From assembly GCF_000368565.1 (NCBI RefSeq), contig NZ_KB849543.1, positions 502,065 to 566,064 of the forward strand: 64,000 nucleotides of DNA, given 5' to 3'. Below are positions 1 to 8,530 of this stretch, one piece after another. A program made the position numbers and the translations under genes. This DNA is from Acinetobacter gerneri DSM 14967 = CIP 107464 = MTCC 9824. Its GTDB lineage: Bacteria; Pseudomonadota; Gammaproteobacteria; Pseudomonadales; Moraxellaceae. The notes under the pieces were generated by a model. It worked only from the letters and a program-made list of their open reading frames with translations. It had not been told where the DNA came from and did no database searches. Position 1 is the first letter of the stretch. Each line of letters starts with the position of its first letter.

Positions 1-1
1 T

Positions 2-1552
2 GAACCTAATGTCATGTACCCACTTTTAGCTGAAAAAGTGACCTATGATCCTGAACATGCAAATTATATTATTTTTCATCTAAATCCAAAGGCACGTTTT
101 AGCAATGGTACGCCTGTGACCGCTGAAGACGTCAAATTTAGTTTTGATACTTTTCAGACTAAGGCCAATTTAGGCTTGCAGATGTATTTATCAGATTTGG
201 CAAAGACAGAAGTTTTGTCAAAATATGATGTCAAAATGACATTTAAATCCAAAAATAATACGGAAATGCCGCTGATTTTGGCGCAAATGGCGATATATTC
301 CAAAGCGGATTGGGCTAAAAAAGACTTTGGTAAAGTGACCATGCAGCCAATTTTGGGGTCTGGTCCATATCTGATCGAACGCATTGATGCAGGACGTAGT
401 ATTACCTATAAGCGTAATCCCAATTATTGGGCGAAAGACCTACCAGTCAATCGCGGACGCTATAATTTTGATCGTTTGAAATACGTCTATTATCGTAGTT
501 TAGAAGTAGCGTTTGAAGGTTTTAAGACAGGCCAATTTACCTTGCAAGAGGAAATGTCTGCTCGAAATTGGGTGACGAACTACGATTTTCCTGCTGTAAA
601 AGCTGGAATGATTGTCAAATACAATGCCAAAGTAGAAAAACCCAAAGATCTACAAAGTTTTGTGATGAATACACGACGTGCGCCGTTCAATGATATTCAT
701 TTTAGACAAGCTTTGACTTATGCCTATGATTTTGAATGGCAAAATAAAGCTTATTTTTATGGGCAATATCAGCGATTACAAAGTTATTTTTCAGGTAGTG
801 AACTTGCGGCAACAGGCAAGCCTAGCGCCAAAGAATTAGAAATTTTAAAACCTTATTTGGCAAAATTAAGCCCTTTGCAGGCGCAAGGCGTTTTGGCTAA
901 CTGGAAATATTCTGCTTCTGATGGTGGTGGCTTTAATCGCAACAATTTATTGATTGCACATCGAATTTTGCAAAATGCAGGCTATCGTTATCAAAATGGT
1001 CTATTGCTTGATCGTCATGGCAAACCAATTCGTATTGAATTTATGATTCATCAAGATAATTTACAACGAACATTGATGCCTTATGTGCGCAATTTGAAAA
1101 AACTGGGTATTAGCGTCAATATTCGTGTGGTTGATGTGCCACAGTATCTTGAGCGTACACGTAAAAATGATTTTGATATGATCACTTTACGTATGCCGAT
1201 GAGTATTACTCCCGGCAACGAGCAACAACAACTTTGGGGTAGCAAAGCCGCTGATGAAGTTGGAAATTACAATTTTGCAGGGATAAAAAATCCTGCAATT
1301 GATGCCATGATTGAAAAGATTATCCAATCGAAAAATCGTGATCATGTGGTGCTTTATTCGAGAGTATTAGATCGCTTGTTACGTGCAGGCTTTTATCAAA
1401 TTCCAACTTATGGTAAAGATGGTTCATGGTTTGCATATTGGAATATGTATAAACAGCCGACGATTAAGCCGAAATTATCAACAGGTATTGATTATTGGTG
1501 GTCTGATCCAGTACAGGCTGCAAAAGTTGGGCAATACCTCAAGAAAAATTAA
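2..1552 (+). CDS. yejA: Peptide ABC importer, periplasmic binding protein (YejA-like), 5' partial
   Basis: Periplasmic substrate-binding subunit of an oligopeptide ABC importer (solute-binding protein family 5). The frame is open back to base 2, so the signal peptide and N-terminal part lie outside the window and the ATG at 14 is internal. About 516 residues are visible. The motif ARFSNGTPVTAEDVKFSFD near the visible start is typical of family 5, and the protein continues to the usual C-terminal lobe. It is followed by two permease genes and a double ATPase in the order yejA-B-E-F, as in E. coli, where the system imports peptides including microcin C; that substrate range is inferred from the family. 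The family call is firm, the substrate is not. Confidence 0.88.
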   Translation, partial: EPNVMYPLLAEKVTYDPEHANYIIFHLNPKARFSNGTPVTAEDVKFSFDTFQTKANLGLQMYLSDLAKTEVLSKYDVKMTFKSKNNTEMPLILAQMAIYSKADWAKKDFGKVTMQPILGSGPYLIERIDAGRSITYKRNPNYWAKDLPVNRGRYNFDRLKYVYYRSLEVAFEGFKTGQFTLQEEMSARNWVTNYDFPAVKAGMIVKYNAKVEKPKDLQSFVMNTRRAPFNDIHFRQALTYAYDFEWQNKAYFYGQYQRLQSYFSGSELAATGKPSAKELEILKPYLAKLSPLQAQGVLANWKYSASDGGGFNRNNLLIAHRILQNAGYRYQNGLLLDRHGKPIRIEFMIHQDNLQRTLMPYVRNLKKLGISVNIRVVDVPQYLERTRKNDFDMITLRMPMSITPGNEQQQLWGSKAADEVGNYNFAGIKNPAIDAMIEKIIQSKNRDHVVLYSRVLDRLLRAGFYQIPTYGKDGSWFAYWNMYKQPTIKPKLSTGIDYWWSDPVQAAKVGQYLKKN

Positions 1553-1653
1553 AAATAGGCACTTGGGTTTATTGATGATTTTTCAATTTTATGATGAAAG
1601 ACTTGATCAATATTGTTTTATAAATACGTGAAGTCACAAGGAACCTCGTTTCG

Positions 1654-2724
1654 ATGGGCACATATATACTAAAAAGACTTCTTCTGATTATCCCTACATT
1701 GTTTTTAATCTTATTGATTAACTTTGTAGTGGTACAGATTGCACCCGGCGGTCCTGTAGAGCAGGCGATTCAACAGGCTGAAAGCTTTCAAGGTGTCGGA
1801 GCTGCTCAAGGAGGCGGTGAGGTTGCTAAATCTTCAAATAGTAACTATCAAGGCGCACGTGGTTTAAGTGATGACATGGTTGAAAAAATCAAAAAACAGT
1901 ATGGTTTTGATCAACCTGCGTATCTACGATTTTGGATCATGCTCAAAGGTTATGCGCATTTAGATTTTGGGACGAGTTTCTTTAAAGATAAACCTGTCAC
2001 TCAGTTGTTATTGGAAAAAATGCCAGTGTCTCTCTCTTTGGGGTTATGGAGTACGTTGCTGATTTATCTGGTTTCGATCCCATTGGGAATAAAAAAAGCC
2101 AGACAGCATGGACAGTTTTTCGATAAATCTACATCCTTACTTTTGGCTGTAGGCTATGCTGTGCCTGCCTTTGTATTTGCTATTTTATTGATTGTATTTT
2201 TTGCTGGCGGTACCTATTTCCAATGGTTCCCATTACAAGGCTTAGTATCTGACAATTTCCATGAATTGAGTGTTTTTGGCAAAGTGAAAGATTATTTTTG
2301 GCACATGACTTTGCCTTTAATTACAATGGTTTTGGGTGGTTTTGCTGGATTGACCTATCTGACCAAATACTCATTTATGGAAGAACTTTCCAAACAATAT
2401 GTGCTCGCAGCCAGAGCCAAAGGTCTAAACGATCGACGTGTCTTGTATGGTCATGTTTTTCGTAATGCGATGTTGATCGTGATCGCAGGTTTACCTGAAG
2501 CATTGATTGGGATTTTCTTTGTCGGCAATTTATTTATTGAGATTATTTTTAACCTTGATGGGTTGGGATTGCTTGGTTTTGAAGCGATTCAACAACGAGA
2601 TTATCCATTGATTTTTGGAACATTATTTTTATTTACCTTGTTAGGATTGGTGCTCAGATTAATCAGTGATGTGCTTTATCAAATCATTGATCCTCGTATT
2701 AGCTTTGAGTCGCGAGGAAATTGA
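1654..2724 (+). CDS. yejB: Peptide ABC importer permease YejB
   Basis: Inner-membrane permease of the Yej peptide importer, 356 aa (E. coli YejB is about 364). It opens with a hydrophobic segment (ILKRLLLIIPTLFLILLI) typical of DppB-type permeases. A periplasmic loop rich in Gly, Gln and Ser follows at about residues 35-70. The cytoplasmic EAA loop (YVLAARAKGLNDRRVLYGHV, about residues 249-268) contacts the ATPase. The start is the ATG at 1654, about 10 bp behind an AAGGA ribosome site. The gene lies 101 bp after yejA and 1 bp before yejE, so yejB-E-F is clearly one transcript. Confidence 0.93.
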   Translation: MGTYILKRLLLIIPTLFLILLINFVVVQIAPGGPVEQAIQQAESFQGVGAAQGGGEVAKSSNSNYQGARGLSDDMVEKIKKQYGFDQPAYLRFWIMLKGYAHLDFGTSFFKDKPVTQLLLEKMPVSLSLGLWSTLLIYLVSIPLGIKKARQHGQFFDKSTSLLLAVGYAVPAFVFAILLIVFFAGGTYFQWFPLQGLVSDNFHELSVFGKVKDYFWHMTLPLITMVLGGFAGLTYLTKYSFMEELSKQYVLAARAKGLNDRRVLYGHVFRNAMLIVIAGLPEALIGIFFVGNLFIEIIFNLDGLGLLGFEAIQQRDYPLIFGTLFLFTLLGLVLRLISDVLYQIIDPRISFESRGN

Positions 2725-2725
2725 T

Positions 2726-3739
2726 ATGTCACCAATAATGCAGGCACGTTTCAAACGATTTAAACAAAATAAGCTGGGATTTCGCTGTTTTATCCTTTTT
2801 GTGATTATTTTTATTCTGTCTTTGGGTTCAGAGTTTCTCGCCAATGATCGACCACTCTTGGTGAAATATGATCATTCGTTATATTTTCCAGTATTTAAGG
2901 ATTATCCAGAAACGACATTTGGTGGGGTTTTCCAAACTGAAACGGATTATAAAGATCCCGCTGTACAGTCTTTGATTGATGAGAAAGGTTGGGCAGTATG
3001 GTCGTTGATTCCATTTTCGTACCAAACGCCAAATTTTGCTTTGGCACAACCCGTACCTTCTCCACCATCTATGCAAAATTGGCTCGGTACAGATGATCAA
3101 GGTCGTGATGTTTTAGCTCGGATTTTATATGGGCTTCGGGTGTCATTGCTCTTTGGTTTGGCCTTAACTTTTTTTGCTTCGATTATCGGTGTCATCGTTG
3201 GCGCAGTGCAGGGCTATTATGGTGGATGGGTTGATCTGATCGGTCAACGAATCTTGGAAGTTTGGGGCGGTTTACCCACTTTATTTATGGTCATGGTACT
3301 GGTCAGTATGTTTACGCCAAGTGTGTATTGGCTATTTGTGATCATGTTGATTTTTGGTTGGCCAAGTTTGGTTGGTTTGGTGCGTGCAGAATTTTTAAGA
3401 GCAAGAAATCTGGACTATGTACGTGCAGCTCGTGCCTTAGGTGTTCGAGACAGTACGATTATTTTTAGGCATATTTTGCCAAATGCCATGAGTTCAACCT
3501 TGTCTCAACTGCCATTTATGTTGACTGCAAATATTACTGCGCTGACCGCTCTAGATTTTCTAGGTTATGGTTTGCCGCCTGATGCAGCATCTTTGGGTGA
3601 GTTGTTATTACAGGGTAAAAATAACCTCAATGCGCCGTGGCTTGCGCTTTCAGGCTTCTTTACTTTGGCTCTGGTCCTATCATTATTGATTTATATTGGG
3701 GAGGCGACTCGTGATGCATTCGACCCAAGACGAAACTGA
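2726..3739 (+). CDS. yejE: Peptide ABC importer permease YejE
   Basis: Second permease subunit of the Yej importer, 337 aa (E. coli YejE about 341). I chose the ATG at 2726 over an upstream in-frame ATG at 2666, because the upstream one lies inside yejB and 2726 has a GAGGAA ribosome site and follows the yejB stop by one base. It has a first membrane segment near residues 20-38, a long periplasmic loop, then the conserved GTDDQGRDVLARILYG region and an EAA loop (YVRAARALGVRDSTIIFRHI, about residues 231-250). This loop pairs with one half of YejF. The end overlaps the start of yejF by 26 bp, indicating translational coupling. Confidence 0.93.
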   Translation: MSPIMQARFKRFKQNKLGFRCFILFVIIFILSLGSEFLANDRPLLVKYDHSLYFPVFKDYPETTFGGVFQTETDYKDPAVQSLIDEKGWAVWSLIPFSYQTPNFALAQPVPSPPSMQNWLGTDDQGRDVLARILYGLRVSLLFGLALTFFASIIGVIVGAVQGYYGGWVDLIGQRILEVWGGLPTLFMVMVLVSMFTPSVYWLFVIMLIFGWPSLVGLVRAEFLRARNLDYVRAARALGVRDSTIIFRHILPNAMSSTLSQLPFMLTANITALTALDFLGYGLPPDAASLGELLLQGKNNLNAPWLALSGFFTLALVLSLLIYIGEATRDAFDPRRN

Positions 3740-5306
3740 TTCACAAAAAGCGATACTCTCCGTTCGCCATTTACATATCGAAAGCCAACAGCAGGTTTTG
3801 CTTGAGGATCTCAATTTTGAGCTAAGAAATGGAGAATGTCTGGCGATCGTCGGAGAAAGTGGTTCTGGAAAATCAATCAGTAGTTTGGCGATGCTGGGAT
3901 TATTACCTGAAAATCTCAAATCGACAGGGCAAATTATTTTCGAAAATGAAGATATTTGCAAAATGTCGGATGAGCAATTACGTCCAATCCGTGGCAAACG
4001 TATTGCAATGATCTTTCAAGAGCCGATGACAGCACTCAATCCACTGCATAAAGTGGAAAAAATCATTGGTGAAACGCTATTTTTACAAGGGCTAAGCAAA
4101 GAAAAAGTCCGTAAAAAAGTACTCAGTTTACTGTGTGATGTGGGAATGCCTGATCCAGAAGATAAACTGGATCGTTATCCACATGAGCTTTCAGGCGGTC
4201 AAAGACAGCGTGTCATGATTGCCTCAGCACTTGCCTTAGATCCTGATATTATCATCGCTGATGAGCCTACAACGGCTTTGGATGTGACTTTGCAGGCGCA
4301 AGTACTCAATCTTTTACAGCTGTTGATCGAAAATCATCAAATGTCGATGTTATTGATCAGTCATGATTTGAATTTGGTCAAACGCTATGCAGATCATGTC
4401 ATCGTGATGAATAAAGGTATCGTTGAAGAATCAGGTACGGTAAATGATATTTTCCAATATCCGAAATCTGACTATACCAAACACTTACTTGATCATGATT
4501 TTGGACAAGCAAATCCCTTGCCTGAACCACGCGAACGGGTATTGGCACTTGATCAGGTTGGGGTGAAATTTCCAATCAAACAAGGATTGCTCAATCGTGT
4601 CGTAGATCATTTTGTCGCAGTAGAGCCATTGGATCTACGACTAGATCAGGGTGAGTCGATTGGTATCGTGGGGGAGAGTGGTTCGGGTAAAACCTCATTG
4701 GCGTTGGCAGTTGCACGTTTGATAAAAAGTGAAGGTGATATTTATATATCTGGGCATAACCTCAATAAGCTTAATCAAAGACAGCTCAGACCCTTGAGAA
4801 CTGATTTTCAGATTGTTTTCCAAGATCCTTTTAGTAGTTTGAATCCACGTATGACCGTAGAGCAAATTATTGGTGAAGGCTTGGTTTTGAAAAAACTGAA
4901 AAAGGATGAAATCGCTCAAAAAATTGAAGATGCGCTGACTCAAGTTGAATTGCCTGTTTCTTTTAAAGATCGCTATCCACATCAATTGTCTGGTGGGCAA
5001 AGACAACGTATTGCACTGGCGCGTGCTTTGATTTTACAGCCTAAATTGATCATTTTAGATGAACCGACTTCTGCTTTGGATCGTACGACGCAGCGTGCAA
5101 TCGTCAAATTATTGCGTGATTTACAGCAGAAATTTCAAATTAGTTACATCTTTATCAGCCATGATTTGAAAGTGGTACGGGCGCTTTGTCAAAAAGTTTT
5201 AGTGCTACGGCATGCGAAAATGGTGGAGTTTCAAGATACTGAAGCTTTATTTGAAAAGCCAAAAGATAAGTATACTGAGCAATTGATTAATGCGAGTCGT
5301 TATTAA
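3714..5306 (+). CDS. yejF: Peptide ABC importer ATPase YejF, two nucleotide-binding domains
   Basis: Cytoplasmic ATPase that powers the Yej importer, 530 aa with two fused ABC domains (E. coli YejF 529). Domain 1 has Walker A GESGSGKS at about 47, signature LSGGQRQRV at about 159 and Walker B IIADEPTTALD at about 179. Domain 2 repeats these at about 319 (GESGSGKT), 424 (LSGGQRQRI) and 444 (LIILDEPTSALD). Both sites look catalytically complete. The start is taken as the ATG at 3714, about 9 bases behind GGGGAGG; a TTG at 3696 and a GTG at 3711 are less likely. It is the last gene of the operon. Confidence 0.94.
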   Translation: MHSTQDETDSQKAILSVRHLHIESQQQVLLEDLNFELRNGECLAIVGESGSGKSISSLAMLGLLPENLKSTGQIIFENEDICKMSDEQLRPIRGKRIAMIFQEPMTALNPLHKVEKIIGETLFLQGLSKEKVRKKVLSLLCDVGMPDPEDKLDRYPHELSGGQRQRVMIASALALDPDIIIADEPTTALDVTLQAQVLNLLQLLIENHQMSMLLISHDLNLVKRYADHVIVMNKGIVEESGTVNDIFQYPKSDYTKHLLDHDFGQANPLPEPRERVLALDQVGVKFPIKQGLLNRVVDHFVAVEPLDLRLDQGESIGIVGESGSGKTSLALAVARLIKSEGDIYISGHNLNKLNQRQLRPLRTDFQIVFQDPFSSLNPRMTVEQIIGEGLVLKKLKKDEIAQKIEDALTQVELPVSFKDRYPHQLSGGQRQRIALARALILQPKLIILDEPTSALDRTTQRAIVKLLRDLQQKFQISYIFISHDLKVVRALCQKVLVLRHAKMVEFQDTEALFEKPKDKYTEQLINASRY

Positions 5307-5403
5307 CGGCACGATTTAAAAAGATGCTTTAAAAGTGGTTTTATACGTCATTTTAAAATAGTGCTTGAACAGAACTTAAACTCGCGTTAAAACAATGACT
5401 GGT

Positions 5404-5431
5404 AAATTTGACATAATTGATTGTCAAATTT
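5404..5431. promoter_or_regulatory. Perfect 10-8-10 inverted repeat upstream of OYE gene
   Basis: AAATTTGACA and TGTCAAATTT form perfect arms with an 8-base spacer. There is no T-run, so it looks like an operator rather than a terminator. The left arm contains TTGACA, a -35-like hexamer. The binding protein is unknown, and no regulator gene is adjacent. Confidence 0.45.
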
Positions 5432-5455
5432 TACTTGACTGATCCAATAATTTCA

Positions 5456-5473
5456 TTAGAGTAAATACTCTAA
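5456..5473. promoter_or_regulatory. Palindrome TTAGAGT-N4-ACTCTAA, operator-like
   Basis: Perfect 7-4-7 inverted repeat ending 16 bases before the ATG at 5490. It lies 16 bases behind a TTGACT hexamer (5435-5440), where a -10 element would sit, so a bound repressor would block transcription. TetR- and MarR-type repressors commonly control Old Yellow Enzymes through sites of this size; which family acts here is an inference. Confidence 0.5.
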
Positions 5474-5489
5474 AATAAAACAAGAGAAC

Positions 5490-6740
5490 ATGTTCATGAG
5501 CCATCTTGCTGAAAGTATCCAAATTCGAAATGTCACATTTAAAAATCGCATCATCAAGGCTGCGATGAGTGAAGCACTGGCAAACCATGCAGGTGAGCCA
5601 AATCAAATTCATTATGGATTGTATGAAGCTTGGGCAAAAGGTGGGCTTGGCTGTGCGATCACAGGCAACGTCATGGTTGATGCTCGTGCCAAAAATGAGC
5701 CGGGTGTTGTTATTGTTGAAACAGAACGTGATTTAGACAAGTTAAAACATTGGGCTGATATCGGTAAAAAATACGGTATGGTTCAACTGATCCAGTTATC
5801 GCATCCGGGTCGTCAATGTCCAAAAGGTCTTAATAAAGAAACTGTTGCACCTTCAGCAGTACCATTTAGTCCTTTATTGGCAACGACTTTTGCAACGCCA
5901 CGTGAACTGCATGAAGATGAAATTTTAGATATTATCCAACGTTTTGCAGAATCAGCACGTATTTGTGAAAAGGCTGGTTTTGAAGGGGTGCAATTACACG
6001 GTGCACATGGTTATTTGATCAGTCAATTTTTATCCCCAATCACCAATAAACGCCAAGATCAATGGGGCGGTTCGATTGAAAATCGTATGCGTTTCTTGCT
6101 TGAAATCTATAAAGCTGTGCGTAGTAAAACGTCAGAGCAATTTATTGTTTCAGTAAAATTGAACTCTGCCGATTTCCAGCGTGGTGGTATTACTGAAGAA
6201 GAAGTGATCCAAGTCTTTAAAGCAATCGATGCTGCGGGAATTGATCTGATCGAAGTTTCTGGTGGAACATACGAAGCACCTGCAATGGCTGGTGCAAAAG
6301 CAGAAAAACGTAAACCTTCGACCATCGCACGTGAAGCATATTTCCTCGATTTTGCTGACAAGATCCGTAAAGAAGTGAAATGTCATTTGATGGTGACAGG
6401 TGGCTTCCGTACTGTTGTAGCGATGAATGCTGCTTTGGATAGTGGTGCATGTGAGTTTATCGGTATCGCACGTCCGTTCGCAGTAGAGACTGATTTGACC
6501 AACAACCTAATTGCAGGTCAAGACGTACGCTATGCTGTTGAGCAAATCAAAACAGGTATTCCATTTGTCGATAAAATGGCAATCATGGAAATCATTTGGT
6601 ACGCAGCGCAGTTTAAATCCATTGGTGAAGGTAAACGTCCAAATCCAAAACTTTCACCTTTAAAAGTATTTTTCAATTATGCGAAAAATAATGTGAAAGC
6701 CGTGATCAAAGGGCGTGTTAATTCACGTAAAAGTGCTTAG
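5490..6740 (+). CDS. NADH:flavin oxidoreductase, Old Yellow Enzyme family
   Basis: FMN-dependent ene-reductase-like enzyme, 416 aa, cytoplasmic, with a TIM barrel. The OYE signature is clear at about residues 169-200: HGAHGYLISQFLSPITNKR followed by WGGSIENRMRF. The N-terminal part carries the conserved NRIIKAAM segment, and LIQLSHPGRQ is a second FMN-site motif. The length fits the fatty-acid/xenobiotic branch (about 370-430 aa) rather than the larger 2,4-dienoyl-CoA reductase, because no second flavin/NAD domain is present. Start is ATG 5490 or ATG 5496. It is monocistronic, preceded by two palindromes and facing a convergent gst gene. The physiological substrate cannot be told from sequence. 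Confidence 0.85.
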   Translation: MFMSHLAESIQIRNVTFKNRIIKAAMSEALANHAGEPNQIHYGLYEAWAKGGLGCAITGNVMVDARAKNEPGVVIVETERDLDKLKHWADIGKKYGMVQLIQLSHPGRQCPKGLNKETVAPSAVPFSPLLATTFATPRELHEDEILDIIQRFAESARICEKAGFEGVQLHGAHGYLISQFLSPITNKRQDQWGGSIENRMRFLLEIYKAVRSKTSEQFIVSVKLNSADFQRGGITEEEVIQVFKAIDAAGIDLIEVSGGTYEAPAMAGAKAEKRKPSTIAREAYFLDFADKIRKEVKCHLMVTGGFRTVVAMNAALDSGACEFIGIARPFAVETDLTNNLIAGQDVRYAVEQIKTGIPFVDKMAIMEIIWYAAQFKSIGEGKRPNPKLSPLKVFFNYAKNNVKAVIKGRVNSRKSA

Positions 6741-6776
6741 TTGCTGCTGATACTTGATCAGAAAATAGATTGAATA

Positions 6777-7484
6777 TTACCAAGCTTTAGACCAATAAGT
6801 TTGGTAATCCAAAGTCGACCAATTGCCTTTCGCCAATGCGTTTTGGAAGGCAGGTCGGCTTTTTATTTCATTCAAATAATGCTGAATGTGTTCAAATTTA
6901 GCAAATTCAGGATTGGCTTGGACACAGGCCTGCAATGGAAACCAAAGTAAAATATCTGCGACAGTAAACTCAGAGCCTGCAATCCATGGGTAATTGATCA
7001 ATTGACGATTGATTAAAAAAAGTTGTTGCTCTAATGCCATGTTTAAATAAGCCCGATCAACGCCATATTTAATCGCACGCGTGATAAAACCAAGTGGAAA
7101 TGGAGTACGCGCGACGATTTGTGCAAAGACTTGCTTTTGTACGATGTTGGGCATCAAAGAAGCTTCAGCAAAATTTTTCCAATAAAAATAATGCAACTGT
7201 TCTGCTGAGCTCAAATCACGTAAACCAATTCGTGGAAAACGATGGCTTAAAAAATCTGTTATTGCAGATGTTTCAGCAAGGACGATTCGTTCTAAATTTT
7301 TATATTCTTCAATGACTAAGATCGGGGCTTTGCCAAGTTCATGAATTAGTTTAAGATCATCTGTGATTTGACCATCTGCTTTGGTTTCACAAAAAACCAA
7401 TTGGTAGGTCAAATTCAGTTCTTCTAATAACCAAATGATTCTTTGTGAGCGTGAGTTTGGTAAATGAAATAAAGTGAGTTGCAT
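6777..7484 (-). CDS. Glutathione S-transferase family protein
   Basis: 235-aa cytosolic GST-like protein. The N-terminal thioredoxin-like domain begins MQLTLFHLPNSRSQRIIWLL and contains GKAPILVIEE, with the cis-Pro position of the glutathione site. ETSAI follows where GSTs carry the glutathione gamma-Glu contact (ES/ET). The all-helical C-terminal domain has the usual FTVADILLW motif near residue 180. The start was moved from an ATG at 7505 to the ATG at 7484, where the thioredoxin fold begins. It converges on the OYE gene with only 36 bp between stops. GSTs and OYE enzymes both handle electrophiles, but joint function here is only suggested by adjacency. Confidence 0.85.
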   Translation of the reverse strand: MQLTLFHLPNSRSQRIIWLLEELNLTYQLVFCETKADGQITDDLKLIHELGKAPILVIEEYKNLERIVLAETSAITDFLSHRFPRIGLRDLSSAEQLHYFYWKNFAEASLMPNIVQKQVFAQIVARTPFPLGFITRAIKYGVDRAYLNMALEQQLFLINRQLINYPWIAGSEFTVADILLWFPLQACVQANPEFAKFEHIQHYLNEIKSRPAFQNALAKGNWSTLDYQTYWSKAW

Positions 7485-7674
7485 AATAATTACAGTTAAT
7501 GTCAATTTTTGAGAGGCGCTGATTCAAAGATCAATCAAGAATGCCAGTTTGCCCTAAGAAAAAAAGATTAAAAATAGTTTTGATTGCTTGCTTATACAGG
7601 AGAATTGATCAATCAAAACAACAAAAAATACGCTATATTAATTTTTATCATATTAAAAAAATGACGTATAAACA

Positions 7675-8281
7675 ATGAAAATGATACAGCAAATCTATTT
7701 GGGCTTTTTACTGAGTATTTTATGTGTTTTGGCAAGTGCAGCCGAAGATTTTCAAACAGGGGATATTATTTTTCAAACTTCAAAATCAGCACAGAGCTTG
7801 GCAATCCAAAAAGCCACACATTCTCCTTATAGCCATATGGGAATGTTGGTATACAAATTCAGGTCAACTTTGGGTCTTAGAGGCTGTGCAGCCCGTTAAA
7901 TACACGCCATTTCAGCAATGGGTTAATCGTGGCGTAGGTCAACGCTATACCGTAAAGCGATTGTATAAAAGCTTAAATCCAGCACAACAACAAAAACTTC
8001 AAATCGCAGCAGAGCAATATTTGGGACAATCTTATGATCTATATTTTGAATGGAGTGATCGATCTATTTATTGTTCTGAAATCGTATGGAAAGCTTATAA
8101 CCAAGCGTTAAATATACAACTTGCTCCCTTGCAGCAGCTTAAAGATTTTGATTTGTCTGATCCATCAGTTAAAAAATTGATGCAACAGCGTTATGGAAAA
8201 AATATTCCACTTCAAGAAAAGGTGATTTCACCTGATGCATTGTTTCATTCAAAATATCTGATCACGGTCAAGAGCAAATAA
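7675..8281 (+). pseudogene. YiiX-like permuted NlpC/P60 hydrolase, frameshifted
   Basis: Secreted or lipid-associated papain-like hydrolase of the YiiX/YebB permuted NlpC/P60 type, broken by one extra A. Frame 1 encodes a signal peptide (MKMIQQIYLGFLLSILCVLA) and the N-terminal half with the catalytic His in THSPYSHMGMLVY. At 7855-7857 the run AAA appears to be one base too long. Reading on in the next frame gives NSGQLWVLEAVQPVKYTPFQ and the catalytic Cys in IYCSEIVWKAY. The whole locus is 607 bp, that is 3n+1, as expected for a single insertion; the repaired protein would be 201 aa. A sequencing error in the homopolymer is a real alternative to true inactivation. Confidence 0.8.
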
Positions 8282-8290
8282 GTGAGGCAT

Positions 8291-8324
8291 AAAAAAACCA
8301 GAGTCATAATGCTCTGGCTTTTTT
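8291..8324. terminator. Bidirectional rho-independent terminator
   Basis: An A-run, then CCAGAG / CTCTGG stem with a short loop, then a T-run. It can serve the YiiX-like gene on the plus strand and tRNA-Glu copy 1 on the minus strand. Confidence 0.8.
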
Positions 8325-8343
8325 GTGAGATTACTCTCGAATG

Positions 8344-8419
8344 TGGCGACCCTACGGGGATTCGAACCCCGGTTACCGCCGTGAAAGGGCGATGTCCTAG
8401 GCCTCTAGACGATAGGGTC
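8344..8419 (-). tRNA. tRNA-Glu(TTC), copy 1
   Basis: 76-nt tRNA on the minus strand with encoded CCA. Its reverse complement begins GACCCTATCGTCTAGAGG, has CCCTTTCACGG in the anticodon arm (anticodon TTC) and the T-arm GGGGTTCGAATCCCC. The acceptor stem GACCCTA/TAGGGTC pairs fully. It is identical in body to copies at 11119 and 13859. Confidence 0.97.
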
Positions 8420-8436
8420 ACTGCAGAGGTGGGCGT

Positions 8437-8465
8437 ATATTAGGGTGAATATGACAAGCTGTCAA
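8437..8465 (-). promoter_or_regulatory. Promoter of tRNA-Glu copy 1
   Basis: On the minus strand: TTGACA (8465-8460), a 17-bp spacer, and TAATAT (8442-8437), 17 bp before the tRNA 5' end. This is a near-consensus sigma-70 promoter, so this copy has its own transcription start. Confidence 0.85.
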
Positions 8466-8530
8466 ACCTTTTTCTGCGATTAATGCCGAAATCGAGAATG
8501 AATGTGTAAAAATACAGCAATTTTACCAAA

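Noticed and set aside
2666..2725. Longer YejE start at 2666
   Set aside because: Inside yejB; the ATG at 2726 has a good ribosome site and gives the family length.
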